Source: Lactuca virosa (taxonomy: Eukaryota > Streptophyta > Magnoliopsida > Asterales > Asteraceae). Taken from it: DNA of 64,000 nucleotides. How positions within the stretch are numbered: the stretch's first letter is position 1; the number at the start of each line of letters is the position of its first letter. The notes under the pieces were generated by a model, which saw nothing but the letters and a program-made list of their open reading frames with translations, did no database searches and had not been told where the DNA came from. Positions 35,257-48,402 of this stretch are shown piece by piece. Location: the NCBI GenBank assembly GCA_928212115.1, contig CAKMRJ010004445.1:1064428-1128427 (forward strand). The letters are read 5' to 3'. Position numbers and translations under genes: made by a program.

Positions 35257-36630
35257 ATTTTATTTTATAAGGGTATAATGATTTTATTAATAAATAGTTG
35301 AGAGACCATAAATGTAACTATAATTTGTAAATTACAAACCAAGATACGTGTAAGATATATAAGAAAGGTCGTACATATTAAAATGATACGTGTTGATAAA
35401 AGAGTGGCATTCCATAAATTCACATTCGTGTCAAAAGTTTATTAAGACTACGTGTTGATTTTAAGGTTACGTGTCAATAATCAAGGGATGAGTAATGTTT
35501 TTTTTAATCTTATCATGATTCATAATTTAAGTATAAATATGACATTTACATGGATTTTCATTCATTCCTTTCCTCTTAAATCAATAAGAATGTTTTAGAA
35601 AGAATATAAGATATCTTTAGAAAATAAAAGGGGAAATTTTAGATCAAGGAGTTATTATCGGAACTATTACGACCTGAGGCTTACACTCGTTATATCAGGT
35701 GAGTGCATAGTTACTTTCATCTTACACATATATATGAAGTATTTAATATAAATTTAGTAATATGTGTGCATATTATCTATGTTCTTGATATTTATGCTGA
35801 ATTAACAAAGTATACATGTTATTTTTTATTTAAACTGTATATGTATTTTATACCTATAATTATGATGGTAAAAATGGGTACATGATATAGACGATGATAT
35901 AAATGATGAGCGATGAATTAAAATGATGAGAGGCCTCGATGTTTAAGCTGACTTAGGCATCTAGCGGAGTATAGATGACGATCACAGACTATTCTATACA
36001 GTCTAGTGGAACGCTGGCAGGCTCGCAACCTGTAGGTGTTTGTAAACGATGTGTTTACCGGTGTACTCCATCCTCCCCGTGGTTGCCTTATTTGTCATGT
36101 ATTGCTAAGGAATCCCTAAGTAGTGTTGTCACCCCGATGAAAAATTCTTAGGCTAGGTCCCTTAATTTAGATGCTTTAGGGACAAAAAGTGAGGATAACA
36201 GGAACGAGTAACCGGGTTGATTGACTGATGAAATTAATAAATTTAATTACTGTGGGTTGAAAACTCTATGAGCTCACCAGGCTTTCCCAAGCCTGACTCA
36301 CTCAGTTTCTTTGTATTACAGGTAGCGGCACAAGAGCACAGATGTGATGAGTTTAAATTTGGAGAGAGATTTAAAGGATAATAGGTCATTAGAATAATAA
36401 TCTATTGTAAGGCCTCTAGTATTACATTTATGTTTATGTTGATGTATTGACCATGACATCTTAAGGTTTTTAAATATAAATGAAATACATTTTCTCGGAA
36501 ATGCTTTGATAATGATATTGCCATATTTTTTGGAACAAATTTCGCATTATTACTCTTTTGAAAAGAATCTCTGATTTAAATAAGCATAAACAAATCGGTC
36601 TTTTCTAATTGTAAAATTGGGGATTTCACA
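35257..36630 (+). repeat. 3' part of another LTR
   Basis: TATA-like AGTATAAATATGAC near 35533, GAGCTCACCAGGC near 36268, TTACAGGTAGCGGCAC near 36315, and the end GGGGATTTCACA. Family not determined. Confidence 0.6.
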
Positions 36631-38044
36631 ATACTTTATAGATTTATTGTACATTATTTTGAGTGAAATTGAAGTTCAATATCTTTAAAAATGACAGTAT
36701 TTTTCAGGTAAAGAAGATGACTTTCATAGGTTCATTTTGTTGGGTGGGTCAGAAAAATTAAAAACGAAATGATTTGTTTTTTTTTTTTTTTTACTTTTTT
36801 TGTTTTAAAAAAATATACAAATGGTAGAATGTAACTGGCGGCTCTTGTATATGAGTTTAAGCCATATTGACTACTGGTAGGAAGCTATTACTTTTTGTAT
36901 TGAAAATTGAAATTTCATAAGCAGTCCGTGGAATATTAATAACTTTACAATTTTTAAGTTTTTTTTAAAAGATGTTTTCTTTAAAAGTTGGAAACATATT
37001 TTACAAAGATGGTAATTGTAGTTTTAAATAAATCAATAATTCTTTTTAATATTAATATTAATTTGAAACGATAAGTCTTATGTTTGAAAGATTGAATTGT
37101 TTTGACTTTTGAGTATTAGAATTTAAAGGGTGAAATTTTATTAGGAACGTTGTAATTAATATAATGAGATAATCATTGGTTGGTCGAACGAGACATATGA
37201 ATAATTGAACCAAAATAGACGTATGATGCTTTTATAGGATTGTTGCCTTAGAAAACTTGTTGGTGGAATATAGGGTGCTGGTTAGCAACAAATTTGTCGG
37301 TTACAATGTAAGTTTTTCGTGTTCTGTGGTTGCTCGCACATAAATGTTTGTCATTCGTTTATTATGTGGTTTTTATTTATTTATTGACAATATGTTTTAT
37401 GATAAGTATGGTTGCGTACAAATGTTATTTTGGATTTGTTATCTACTGTGTGTGTTTTTGGATGACATGTTTAGTGGGAACGGGTGGGTGTTTAATCGTC
37501 ATGAGCATGACGGATGTGTGTGATCGGCGGGGATGAGAATTGAGAATCATACTCATTTCCTTGGATATTTAAAATACTTGAGTACAATGGATGATGAGTT
37601 GTCTCAAGGAGAAGGGAAATGAACGTTTGGTTGTTTCTTTAGATAATTAATTGTTCCCCTAAATTATGTCATCGGATGATATGTTTGTTGTATTATTTAT
37701 TGAAACTATATGATAAAACATTTTGTTTTTTTAAGTGATGGACATGTATGTGCAACACGAACTCACTAGGCCCTAGGCTTACCCATTTAGAAACATTAAA
37801 TGTGCGCAACCCAGGAAACTATTTAGCAAGTGGCAGAGAAAAGTCCAAGGAGAAGGATTGATCCAGAAGACGGCAGAGGAATTCCGCAAAGACGTAACAC
37901 CCGAAGTTGTTCAATTGAAGACTTTATTTAATTTTATTTTGCTTCCGCTGTATTTTAGTCTATAAGTAAGTTCAGAATTGATCTTGGAAGATGTTGGAAC
38001 AATTATTTTTCATTTAATCAATATTTGAAAATTAGGGTGTTACA
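36631..38044 (+). repeat. 3' part of another LTR
   Basis: GAACTCACTAGGCCC near 37758 and the end AATTAGGGTGTTACA. Between 36631 and 37700 the sequence is AT-rich with no recognised gene; the left limit is approximate. Confidence 0.55.
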
Positions 38045-38453
38045 CCTCGTGACAGCTCTCACGTCGTGACAACATGTCTGCCACCTTGTGACGATGGGTT
38101 TTCACCCAATTCCACTACAACTTCAAACAGCTATAACTTTTTCGTTACAACTTCGTTTTCGGCGATCTTTATATGCACGGAAAGGTATTGACGAACCCAA
38201 CAACTCTATATAATTAGTTTTGATTAAATACATGTTGAGCTAAAACTATAATCCGTGCAAGAATGCCGAATATTATTTTTCCCATTTTACCCTTTTGCTT
38301 CAAAGCACAAATCAAGGGCTTAAATCACTCAATCCAACATTATCAACATTCGAAAGGGTCTAGACTCTATTCCCTTGAAGCCCAAAACCTATATTCGATC
38401 AATTTACGACCCGTTATCCCGATATTAGAAACATCCTAAAACTAGGTGTTACA
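38045..38453 (-). repeat. 5' part of an LTR, minus strand
   Basis: On the minus strand it starts TGTAACACCTAGTTTTAGG. It contains CGTGACRR-type repeats at 38048-38095 and an AAAACGAAGTTGTAACGAA module also seen in other LTRs here. It is cut at 38044. Confidence 0.6.
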
Positions 38454-38862
38454 TCTATATACATAAAAATGATGTTGGACTAAAACAATGACAACCGGCT
38501 AGATAATTAATAACCTACTAAATAACATTTATTACAAAAATCTCACAAAGTTTAAAAATCTATAAAACTGTATTTTTTTGACTTATGTAATTTCCCTATT
38601 AAATAACATTGAAAATTTTCACAAAGTTTAGACATCTATAAAACTGTCTTTTTTTGACTAATGTAATTTTCCCTGCTAAAAAAACTTAGAAATATAAAAT
38701 AGGAAAACGCACCAAAGCAAACCAGGGTAAAGATCCTAGAAAGGAGATCTGACCCAATTACCCAAGGGCATTGTTTTTGCACTTTCCTTTTTTCCGTTTT
38801 CAGAGTACACAAGGTGGTGAATTGATGTTTTGCATTTCAGTGCATTTTGCGTTTTTCATCAT
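38454..38862. other. Intergenic, 5' flank of the PhoD-like gene
   Basis: AT-rich host sequence with no repeat recognised apart from a short local duplication around 38535-38670 (TCACAAAGTTTA, then ATCTATAAAACTG, twice). Confidence 0.5.
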
Positions 38863-38870
38863 TATATAAA
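38863..38870 (+). promoter_or_regulatory. Likely TATA box of the PhoD-like gene
   Basis: TATATAAA lies about 110 bases before the ATG, a normal spacing for a plant 5' UTR. No other promoter element is claimed. Confidence 0.5.
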
Positions 38871-38975
38871 CCGCCTACAATCGACGTCGATCACAAAACC
38901 CCCTTTCCCATATAACTCAAACCAATAAAATTTCTTGATCGTATTCAATAATAGTAGTTGTAGAAACTTGAACAA

Positions 38976-41762
38976 ATGGCAATGGTACTGACGTGGATGG
39001 TGATAGCAACGGCTTTCAGTTTCAGTGTTGCTGTTCCCGAAGAAGCTCTCATCTCTCGAATTGCATTTGGTTCTTGCGCTAATCAGACCTCTCCACAGGT
39101 ACAATTCCGTTATTCTCATGTGTATTGACAAAATCAGTGTATTACTAGCCAGAGGAAGAACAAAAAGGAGTGACAGTTTGATTTTTGATGTCAAACGATT
39201 TTGTTTTTAATGTCAGACGGTTTAGTTTTGATGTGGAAATTGAACGTTAATACAAAAGCTCTTCAATCATCAATTGCTGACTACAAAAACTTTATACTAA
39301 TAGATACTGCAAATAAAATGATGTTTCCTCTACGAAATCTATACATACACATACATTACTACTTGATTTGAACTTCAAAATCTAGGCACAACTTGTATTT
39401 TTGAAAAAAGAAGGGGAATTTTTTAGGGTATAGGGCTAATCCGAATTTTAATCACTTATTTGCAGCCTATATGGGACGCTATAGTAAATTTCAAACCCCA
39501 AGTTTTCATTTGGCTTGGGGATAATATATATGGAGATATCAGGAGGCCTTTTAAATTGTTTGGGAATGAGAGAACCATTGGGCCATGGAAGAACGTTCCT
39601 AGGTTTGTTCCTTCTTCAGTGGATGAAATGCAAGAGAAATACAAGATTGCAAAGAAGAATCATGGTTATTCCCGTCTCCGTGAGATTGCTAAGGTGCTTC
39701 TTTACTTCCTAAACAACGTTTGGGCTTCATTAACACTGAGTTTTGGTATTGTTTCATGGTGCAAGTATATTGTAGGTGATTGGCACTTGGGATGATCATG
39801 ATTATGGATTGAATGATGCTGGGAAAGAATTTAAAGGGAAAGATACCAATCAAAAGCTTATGTTGGATTTCTTGGATGAACCCCATGATAGTCCAAGGTA
39901 AATACTGCTTAAAAAAAAAGCAGTTTCCACTTTCCATGTTATTGTTGATAATTACTCAAATGGGGATGCTTGCTTTTGTAGACGTAAGCAGGCTGGTGTT
40001 TATGCATCTTACACATTTGGTCCTGAGGGTAGACAGATCAAGGTATTATTTGTTATATATTACTGGATTTGTTTTTTTTTTCTTATCAATATATAGATGC
40101 GTAGTGTATGTGTATCTGACTTACTTGGGTTTAGGTGATTCTTTTGGATACTAGATACCACAGAGACCCCCTACGCAGTGATGGAACTATTTTGGGAACT
40201 GCACAATGGAAGTGGTTTGAAAAGGAGTTGAATGGTCAACCTTCAGCAATAACAATAATTGGTTCATCTATTCAGGTATATAACTTTCTTATTTCACAAA
40301 TAATCATCAGTTTATCATTTATGCCAAATACAATCACAAAGAATACAATTAGAGGTTTAATGGATGCCTAAATTTCAGGTTGTATCAAATCTTTCAGCAT
40401 GTACGGGTCCTTTATTCTACATGGAGAGTTGGGGACGTTTTCCAAGCGACAGAAAACGTCTTTTTAACATGATATCAGATAGCAAGGTATTTATATTTTT
40501 ATTCTGATTGAGATTTGAGAGTTTTAATTTTTATTTATTAATATAACAGAGAGATGGGGTTGTATTCATAAGTGGAGATGTACATTTTGGAGAAATAACA
40601 CGATTCGATTGTGGGACCACGTATCCCTTGTATGACATCACCTCAAGTGGTCTTACCCAAGCTGTTGAGAAGGTGATCCCTTCATTTCTACATTTTGGGC
40701 TGAGATTCTTGGCATGGGTTACACCTACCACCATGAGAGTTATCAACAACAACTGCAAATACAAATCATGCACATACGGTCTGTCACCGTTTTTCTTCCT
40801 ATTTAATCCATTATATATAATTTATAATTTGTAATTTATAATGTATAATGTATAGGACAACCTAATTTTGGAGTTATACAAGTAGATTGGGAGGCAAAAC
40901 CCGTGAGTTTGAGATTTGAAGTGAGAGGCGTAAGTGGTGAGGTTGTTAATAGTGTGACTACATCATTGCTTGACCTTCAAACCAAAACCAAAAAGACCCA
41001 ATTACACCAACAACACTGTTTTCTTGAAGTTGATTTACCATGGCTTACAAGACATCGCTTGGCTATCTTATTCTCCTTTTTTGTAACCGGTATGTTATTA
41101 TATTTTCAATTACGATTCTACCCTTACCCTTTTTTTTTAAAAAAAAAGGCACAGTTGGTTGGTTGAAACTTTATTTATACTTCAATATTTTTGTTTTTTT
41201 TTTATTTAGAGAAATTTGCAAATTTGGTCCCTGTGCTTTTTTTGTTTATAGGCCCAAAAATGAAACTTTTCTTCTTATATCACTGTTTCATCTGTGGACT
41301 TGAACCAAAAAGAAAAGGAAAACAGAAAGCACTGGAACGAAATTTGTAATTTAGTCTTTTATATAAGGGGGGTATAGTGGTGTTTTAGGAAGAAAGAAAT
41401 TGAATACCTTTCCTTCCACCCTCCCATAGAAGAAATGGTGAAATCCATCAAACATGAAATTAAAAAAAAAAAAAAAAAAAAAAAAAGATTTTCAATTCCA
41501 TCTATTTGGCAACCAAACAAATATTATGGAACCGAATCTTGCATTCCATTGGAATCCATCAGAATCTGCAAACCAAACACAAAGCGTAATGAAAATTGAG
41601 AAAGTGGAGGTGGTGTGAAGTGTTGACTTTTTATTTATTTATTATTTTATTTTTATTATTTTTTTTTTTTTTGTTGTAGTGCTGATTGTGGTGCAGGTAG
41701 GAGGTTTGTACGTGGTGATTTCGTTGATGGTTAAATGCCTGCGGAAGTGCAAGCTTGATTGA
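38976..41762 (+). CDS. PhoD-like metallophosphoesterase (nine exons)
   Basis: Exons: 38976-39098, 39466-39693, 39776-39897, 39982-40042, 40135-40275, 40379-40486, 40550-40778, 40856-41089, 41680-41762. All introns are GT-AG and the join encodes 442 residues with no stop. Residues 1-20 look like a signal peptide (MAMVLTWMVIATAFSFSVAV). PhoD-family metal-site motifs follow: FGSCANQ (31-37), WLGDNIYGD (57-65), GTWDDHDYG (120-128), LLDTRYHRDP (from about 181) and SGDVHFGE (269-276). A hydrophobic span at about 404-433 and a basic tail (KCLRKCKLD) suggest one C-terminal membrane anchor with the catalytic part in the secretory lumen or outside the cell. PhoD-type enzymes cleave phosphate esters or diesters; the substrate cannot be told. 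The full motif set and intact frame suggest a working gene. It converges with the DUF547 gene. Confidence 0.93.
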
Positions 41763-43122
41763 CTTGACTCACTGAAATTTTGTAGATGCTTTTTGGTGAT
41801 TTATTTAGAATATAATACATAGAGTCTAAGTTTATATGTTTATAACAAATTAATCACATTCGGTTATTTCTTTTTTTCTTTTTCTTTTTCTGTCACAAGC
41901 TGAATATGACAGGCTATGTCGGTTTTACTTTTAGTAATTTGGATGGATTTTGTTGTTTCATCGTAATTCTTGGCTTTTAGAAAAAAAGAAGATATATTTG
42001 ACATGTTTTCAAAATCATGGCAATTTCTCAAAAAGCTGAAATATACGTTGGATAAGAACTAAGATTTGTCAAATCACAATCTCTTAGTGCGTGAGACTAT
42101 TTTATGAGAGCAAAGATTTTGAATCTTAGAATTGTCAAATCCAACTATTTTGTGGAACAGGTTTCCTGATATATTCATTTGAACTTCTTTTTTTTTTCTT
42201 CCACTTGAGTGTGTTTCCGTTTGGCATGATTAGAGGCCCCATGTTAAAAGCAAGAGCATGTTAGATTTGACGGGATTCGATTAAATCCAATAGGAAGATG
42301 TTTTTCATTTAACCAAATTTCATATCATTTTCTGATTGAAAATATCAAGGAACTGAATTCCCTTGAAATCTGAGAATACACCGCTTGAAGGAAACTGCAT
42401 TCACCTTAGGGTGCAAATTATTTTATTTTCTTTATATGTTCGTTTCTTTTTATTGATATTTATTATTATTATTACCAATTGCTATAGTAGAACATTTGCT
42501 ACTAATTTTTTTCATTATAACTATTTATTATTACCGTTATCGAATTTTTCTTATCAGTCTTGTAGTATCATTTATATTATTTATAATTATATCTGCATTT
42601 TTTCCCCTTTTATTGTTATCATTACTATCATTATTACTTTATTAGTACTTTATATTATCTTCATTCAAATATTTTCTTTTTAAACTAAACACGAATGAAG
42701 AAACTACAAAGAAAATAAATTAAGCATAATTTGGAGTTTCAGACTATTGTTATTTACAATCCAAAAAAAAAAAAACATGAGAAATTATATTTGCTAAAAG
42801 CCAACAAAATACAAACAAGATTCAGTTCACCTTAAACTCTACCACCTATTTTTTATTATTATTTATGTGATAGAACAGAACAACCACTAAAAACAAGTGT
42901 CACACCCTACAAGACTAAGAAAGTATTGCGTTCCATGTCATTTTGACACACGAAAAAAAATACAAGTAATAATTAATAAGGGTGTTTAAGAAAAAGAAGA
43001 AACCCCATCAGAAAATGAAACAACAAACATCAAGATCCTTGAAAACTCTGTACACCTCTTTCCTCCTATATCGTATCATATTCATATGTACCACAATATG
43101 GCAAGAAAAAGTAAAATACATA
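41763..43122. other. Intergenic between the convergent host genes
   Basis: AT-rich, with homopolymer T and A runs and TTA-rich stretches (42450-42680). It should contain both 3' UTRs. No other gene or repeat family recognised. Confidence 0.6.
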
Positions 43123-46001
43123 TCAAACAAACACTCTTCCTTCAATAGCATCTCTATGAATCCAATAACCAAATATGGAACTTTGTGATAACCAACAAGC
43201 ATACTTGTCAGTTTTCCCTTTAACATTTTTTTCAATTACTCTCCGTTGACTTTCTGGTAGGCAATCATTGACCATCTCCAAAAGTCCAGGTACAGTCAAC
43301 GCCATATCCTTTGCAAAGTAGTACAAGATCTTAGGTACAGATACCTTTGAATATTCTTTATGCATATGGACATTTGATCTTATAAACTCTTCTTTAGCAA
43401 CTCTAAGATCCCCAAATATATTTTTCGCCTTGTACACTCGAACCTACATTAGTATTTGATTAATACTCTGTCAAATTTGATGAATATTGTTCAAACTTTT
43501 TTTGGCTTTTAAGGGTCAAATGATCAAACGTTATGTATAGAAAAACTTTGTCCATACATACATCATTACCCATTCAACCACTTTACCCATACATGGGGAA
43601 AAAAACATTAAACAACCCCATGGGTAGTTTTGTCAATGTACATACCGCTGGATCAGAGAATGTTCCTAAAGAGAGTGCAAAATGGACAAGAGGCTCAGGG
43701 TATTCAATCGCATAAACATGATGTTGAGGCACTGTTGCCGATTTTCTCCCTGGGGATAACAATGAGTGTAGCCACTGTTCACAAAGTAAGTTGCTATTAA
43801 AAATGAGTTAAAAATTCATAATTTTAAAAGATGGTGAGATAAAGATAAGAAGCAAACCGAGGCTCTAAAGTGTGATCTGATTCCTAATATAGAACTTTGT
43901 ATGATATACGCATTTATACAGTGTCCTCCCACGTTATAAGTTGCCTGAATCAAGGGGGCAAAATGGTCATTTTACATGCATTTAACGCTCATCTATTAAA
44001 AAGGTGCCCACTTCAGGTACTAAAAGAGTGACAAAATACTTTTCAGTGACGAAATAGGTTAAAATGAAAAAACCGGATCATATCCGTAAAAATCTGCTAA
44101 CTACAGGAACGAAAATTGTAATTTACCCAAAATTTAGAATGGTATAAGTTTTACCTTTAAGATGGAATTGGTTCTTGAATTGCTATGAGTTCCATATGCT
44201 AGATGTGCCTGCAAAAAACAAAAAAATAAAAAATAAAATAAAATCAGATAGGGTTAAAAAAATCTTTCTAGAGTAAATTACATTTATGGTCCCTGAGTAT
44301 AGTTGAAAACTTCAATTTTGGTAGCTCTTGCAATTTTAGTCTATATTCAGGTTTTTGTAACATTTTTGGTCCCTTTTACAAAATTTAGGACCAATATTGC
44401 AAAAATCAGCTACACTCGGAATCCAAAAAATTAGAAATTTTACTTGGAATGGGGACCAAAAACATTACAAGAATCTCAAATAAGGGCAAACTTGCCAGAG
44501 AAAAAAACTCTTTGGAGCCAAAACTGGGAAAAATAGCTAAACTCAGGGACCAAAAATGTAACTTACTCTAGTTTCAATAATGCAAGAAAAATGTTTGGAG
44601 GGTGAAGTTAAATGACTTACATGCATCACCAAAGCATTATGAATGTTGATCCAAAACGCAAGCTTTTGTTCCCGCTTCATTTTCCCAACATCAATGTCCT
44701 CAAGTTTCTTTACCAATGTTCTATAAAAGTTCAAAAAAATTAAAAAAAAAAAAAAAAACCCTTTCAGAAAACCAAATCTAAAGATACAAAAATAAAATCA
44801 TTTACCTGAAATGTATTAGCATCTTTGCAGCATAATTGAAAGTATCATCATCTAAGCCTATTTTCAAGACTTGTATCATATCCCCATATGGCCCTCTTTC
44901 CTGATTACAATACGGACTCCAAGTATCAGAAAGATTTTTGGTAGATATTGTACTCGAAGAGGATAATGATGAATCAGAAGAATCAGAAGGTCCTTGATGA
45001 AATTGATTTGGGTCCCCAACCCCAAGTTTGCAGTAGATAGATGATATACATTTCACCATGTCTTCAGAAAGTCTATCAGGAAGGACAAAATCGGTACAAG
45101 GAGTTCCAAGGTGATCACCGAGGCTACGATGACCACTTTTTCTTCTAGATGATGATTTTAGAATTTGATCATTTGTCTTCAATTTGTCACATGACTGATC
45201 GGAAATGGGTGGAAAATGTGATTCCGGCGTTTCGTCTGTATTGTGACGATGTGGTGGCTTAAAAGCTGTGCGATAGAGTGAAAGCAAATGCCGTTCTAAA
45301 TGAAGTATTTCTGTTTCAATGGAGGTTATCTCTTCAACCAATTCCACATATGACTACACACAAATACAACAAACAAAAAAAATTCAAATCGGGTGATTGG
45401 AATTTGAAGTGTTTGTGAAAATTTTCTGAAATCTTAAACCATTCAAATCGATTTCAAGGTATTTTAATGCAAAACCCATGCCATGCCATGTATAAAAGAG
45501 AAAAACTAACTGGAGATAAGTTGCAAGATGAAGGCGTCGGCGACATATTTAGTACACCCTGTTGATCATTAAAATTCTGCCCATAATTCCCAGAATCACT
45601 GCAACATAAATAAAATCGCATACAAATCTTATCAACAAAGCAAAAGAGAGAGGACCCATTTACCAAAACGGGGTCAATCGATTTTGAAATAAATTAGAAA
45701 GAGAAATCGGTTTTTCAACAAAAATCCTGTGAAAACTTAGTAGATTTTAGAAAACGAAACAGGAGAATGTCCACAAAACGAAGTCCGAATGTAACAACTG
45801 TTGGAATCAACATGCATCCTTTATACTTTTTCAGAATATATGGTTGAATCAAGCATACCCACATTGTTTAAAACAGAAGCAAACAGTTATCAGTCAATAA
45901 GAGAAAAGAATAAATGCTTAAACTTTAGACACAAAAAACTGAATCACGAACAAAAAGTGAAGTTACCCTTTGCGAGTCGAATCGGAATTGAGTCTGGGCA
46001 T
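43123..46001 (-). CDS. DUF547 protein with N-terminal leucine-zipper-like segment (eight exons)
   Basis: Exons in transcript order: 46001-45967, 45598-45511, 45353-44806, 44720-44621, 44208-44155, 43944-43858, 43774-43646, 43443-43123. All junctions are GT-AG and the join gives 453 residues. Residues about 42-69 (YVELVEEITSIETEILHLER and onward) form a heptad-like coiled coil, as in the MIP1 leucine-zipper segment that often precedes DUF547 in plants. A serine-rich linker follows. The DUF547 domain covers roughly 200-430, with the family landmarks KREQKLAFWINIHNALVMHA, HLAYG, YNVGGHCINAYIIQSSILG, EPLVHFALSLGTFSDPAVRV and PKILYYFAKDMAL. The biochemical role of DUF547 is unknown. The 35-base first exon rests only on frame and splice fit; a different 5' exon is possible. 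No signal peptide or membrane span seen. Confidence 0.88.
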
Positions 46002-46440
46002 GGTTTTGATGAGTTCAGACGCAGGAGAAGGGGAAGGCGAAGAAGATGATAGTCACCGACAGTATCTTGTATAATTTATAGCGGTATATGCAGAAAGTGA
46101 CAGAAATGGGTATCCTTAATATGAAGACTGGGTTGACTGCTGTTAAAAGAAAATTCAAAGGAGGAAGAAGGGAAATGAGAAAGGGGTTGAAAAAGAAAGC
46201 GACAAATTGGGGAGGAAGGCCACCCGACCCATGATGGATATGATGCATGTATAGATACAAGCAGAGATATTGGGGATTGCCGAGGGGACAGGTAGGGCCG
46301 ATGACGTATTAGAATACAATGATGGTTGATCGATAACAAAAATCAGGTTATAGTGGCGGTGGAGATAGAGACCGACGCAATAATGGCACAAAAATGTTGG
46401 GTAGGGAAGAGTGGATGGTAAAAGAAAAGATTTTGGTTAA
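46002..46440 (-). promoter_or_regulatory. 5' flank and probable 5' UTR/promoter of the DUF547 gene
   Basis: Pyrimidine-rich on the gene strand next to the ATG. No unambiguous TATA box picked out. The open frames here are antisense and have no domain. Confidence 0.35.
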
Positions 46441-46453
46441 ATTAATATTTTGT

Positions 46454-46541
46454 GATTAGATAACCCACAACAACAATAGCATTGCCTATAAATTAAAGAT
46501 TAGATAACCCACAACAACAATAGCATAGCCTATAAATTAAA
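46454..46541. repeat. Tandem duplication, 44 bp x 2
   Basis: GATTAGATAACCCACAACAA begins at 46454 and again at 46498; the copies differ by about one base. Confidence 0.93.
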
Positions 46542-47463
46542 GAGTAGGTGAATGGTATCTAGGATACCCACGGCCAAAATTCCGATGGGTGAAAATGCCG
46601 GCAAGACAAATACGTTTTTTATACTTGTGAAGTTTCCGGTATGGGGGAGCTTATAAATATGCATCATGTTGGTCTAGATGGTATCGTTACAAGACTCTCC
46701 AAACTCAAATACAATATTTACTTTCGTGAAATTCATTAAAGTAATAAATGTGACGTGTTGATGGTGAATCTTAATACCATCTAAACTAGGAAAGAGCACA
46801 TGCTTCGCATGAGTTGGAAATCATTTAGAGTTCTCTAAAAAAAATGATTCGAAGTGATAGTTTAAAAAAACATATAACCGACAAAATAATGTTGGAAAAA
46901 GTATCGAAATATAACAATATTGGAAAATGCAGGGACTAAATTAACAATTAAACATACTTTTGTGGATGGAGATTGCAAGTGTAAAAGTTGAAGGATGAAA
47001 ACTGTGAAACCCCCTAAAAAGTGGGGGCAGAAACCAAAAGTCCTAAACTCCTATAGCAAATCTGTGAAGGAAAGAAAAGTATGGGGTCAAAATATGAATG
47101 TTAAAAATTTACTGTTTAAACATCCCACGGGATTTAATATATACTAGAAAAGATTCCCCGGCGTTGCCGGGGTCAGAGGGTATTGCTTTGTAAAGTAAAG
47201 TAGCATGTTTGTTGCTTTTTGTCCGTTAATGTGAGGATAATTTGGTCTTTTCAGGTAGTATGGACTGAATTTGTCACCATGGGTAAACTATATGGACCAT
47301 TTATGTAATTTTGGCGGTGGTGGTGGTAGTGGTGATGGCAGATGGTGGGTGGGTTTATGGTATTGGGTGGGTATTTTCTAATAAATAAAACATTAATTTA
47401 AAACCAAAAAGAGAATGTTAAATCTGGTAAACCATAAGGACCAATCGTGTAATTTTGTCTAAC

Positions 47464-47689
47464 AATAATAATAATAATGATGAGGGACCATTTCTGCCAA
47501 AAGACTAAATACTAATAATATGTAATAAAAGGCGATGGTTATGAAAAATTCAAACCAAAGTGAAAGGGTTGTTAACAATAATAATAATGATGATGAGGGA
47601 CCATTTCTACCAAAAGACTAAATACTAATAATATGTAATAAAAGGCGAGGGTTATGAAAAATTCAAACCAAAGTGAAAGGGTTGTTTGT
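47464..47689. repeat. Tandem duplication, about 113 bp x 2
   Basis: TGAGGGACCATTTCT recurs at 47481 and 47594 and the copies continue together to GAAAGGGTTGTT. The join lies in an AAT/ATG-rich simple repeat. Confidence 0.93.
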
Positions 47690-48402
47690 GAACAAAAGCA
47701 TAAATATAAAGGGTCAATGTTGTAAGTTGGAGTACCAAAATTGACAAAAAATGTACAATCTTTCATAACTTTAATATATATATATAATAATATATAATTG
47801 GATGAGTAAAGGTCTTATCTAACATCATACGTTGTGAAATGGGTAAAATGTGAAAACCATTTCTAGATAGGATGATAGTAAATTTAGTAATGTTAGTCAT
47901 AACATATGCTAGTATATACGTGACGGAATTAAGAGTGGCGGCTCAATCAGTTTTGGGACTCTAAGCAAATCAAAATTTTGGGTCCCTTTCGTATTTACTA
48001 TATTTAGTGTTATAAACCCTCATCTTTTATCCGGGTTTGAAACCGACAATAATAAACTAAAAAGTTTAAATGACGTAGTTAATTTTTTATGTATATGTTT
48101 TTTTGTGAATATATTTAAGCAATAAAGTTAACCCTAACATCACTATGTATTAAAAGTTATGTCAAATGGTTAAAGAAGACGGGGAAATGGGGAACATTTA
48201 TGATTTTAGCTTTCAAAGTTGAGAAGAACCGAAGAAGAACATACCTTTTAACCTTTTAGAATTCAGCCTTTCAGGTCATCAAAGCCAAGAAGAAAGAACT
48301 GATAATCAGAATTAGACTAGTAGTGGTAATGGTTTCTGCTACGGATGAAGAATGAAATCGGATGACATAGATGAAGAAGAACAGTCGCTTAGTGCCTGAT
48401 TC

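Larger units (their letters stand above)
46441..48402. other. Intergenic, right side of the gene island
   Basis: AT-rich host sequence with two tandem duplications and two small hairpin signatures, listed separately. No gene recognised. Confidence 0.6.

Noticed and set aside
38862..39194. Minus-strand frame of 110 codons
   Set aside because: Antisense to exon 1 and intron 1 of the PhoD-like gene and without any domain.
42363..42683. Plus-strand frame of 106 hydrophobic codons
   Set aside because: Made of TTA/ATT-rich intergenic sequence; the apparent membrane protein reflects base composition.
45801..46391. Frames on both strands upstream of the DUF547 gene
   Set aside because: No domain; they overlap exon 1, the first intron and the promoter side. 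An extra 5' exon cannot be excluded but has no positive support.
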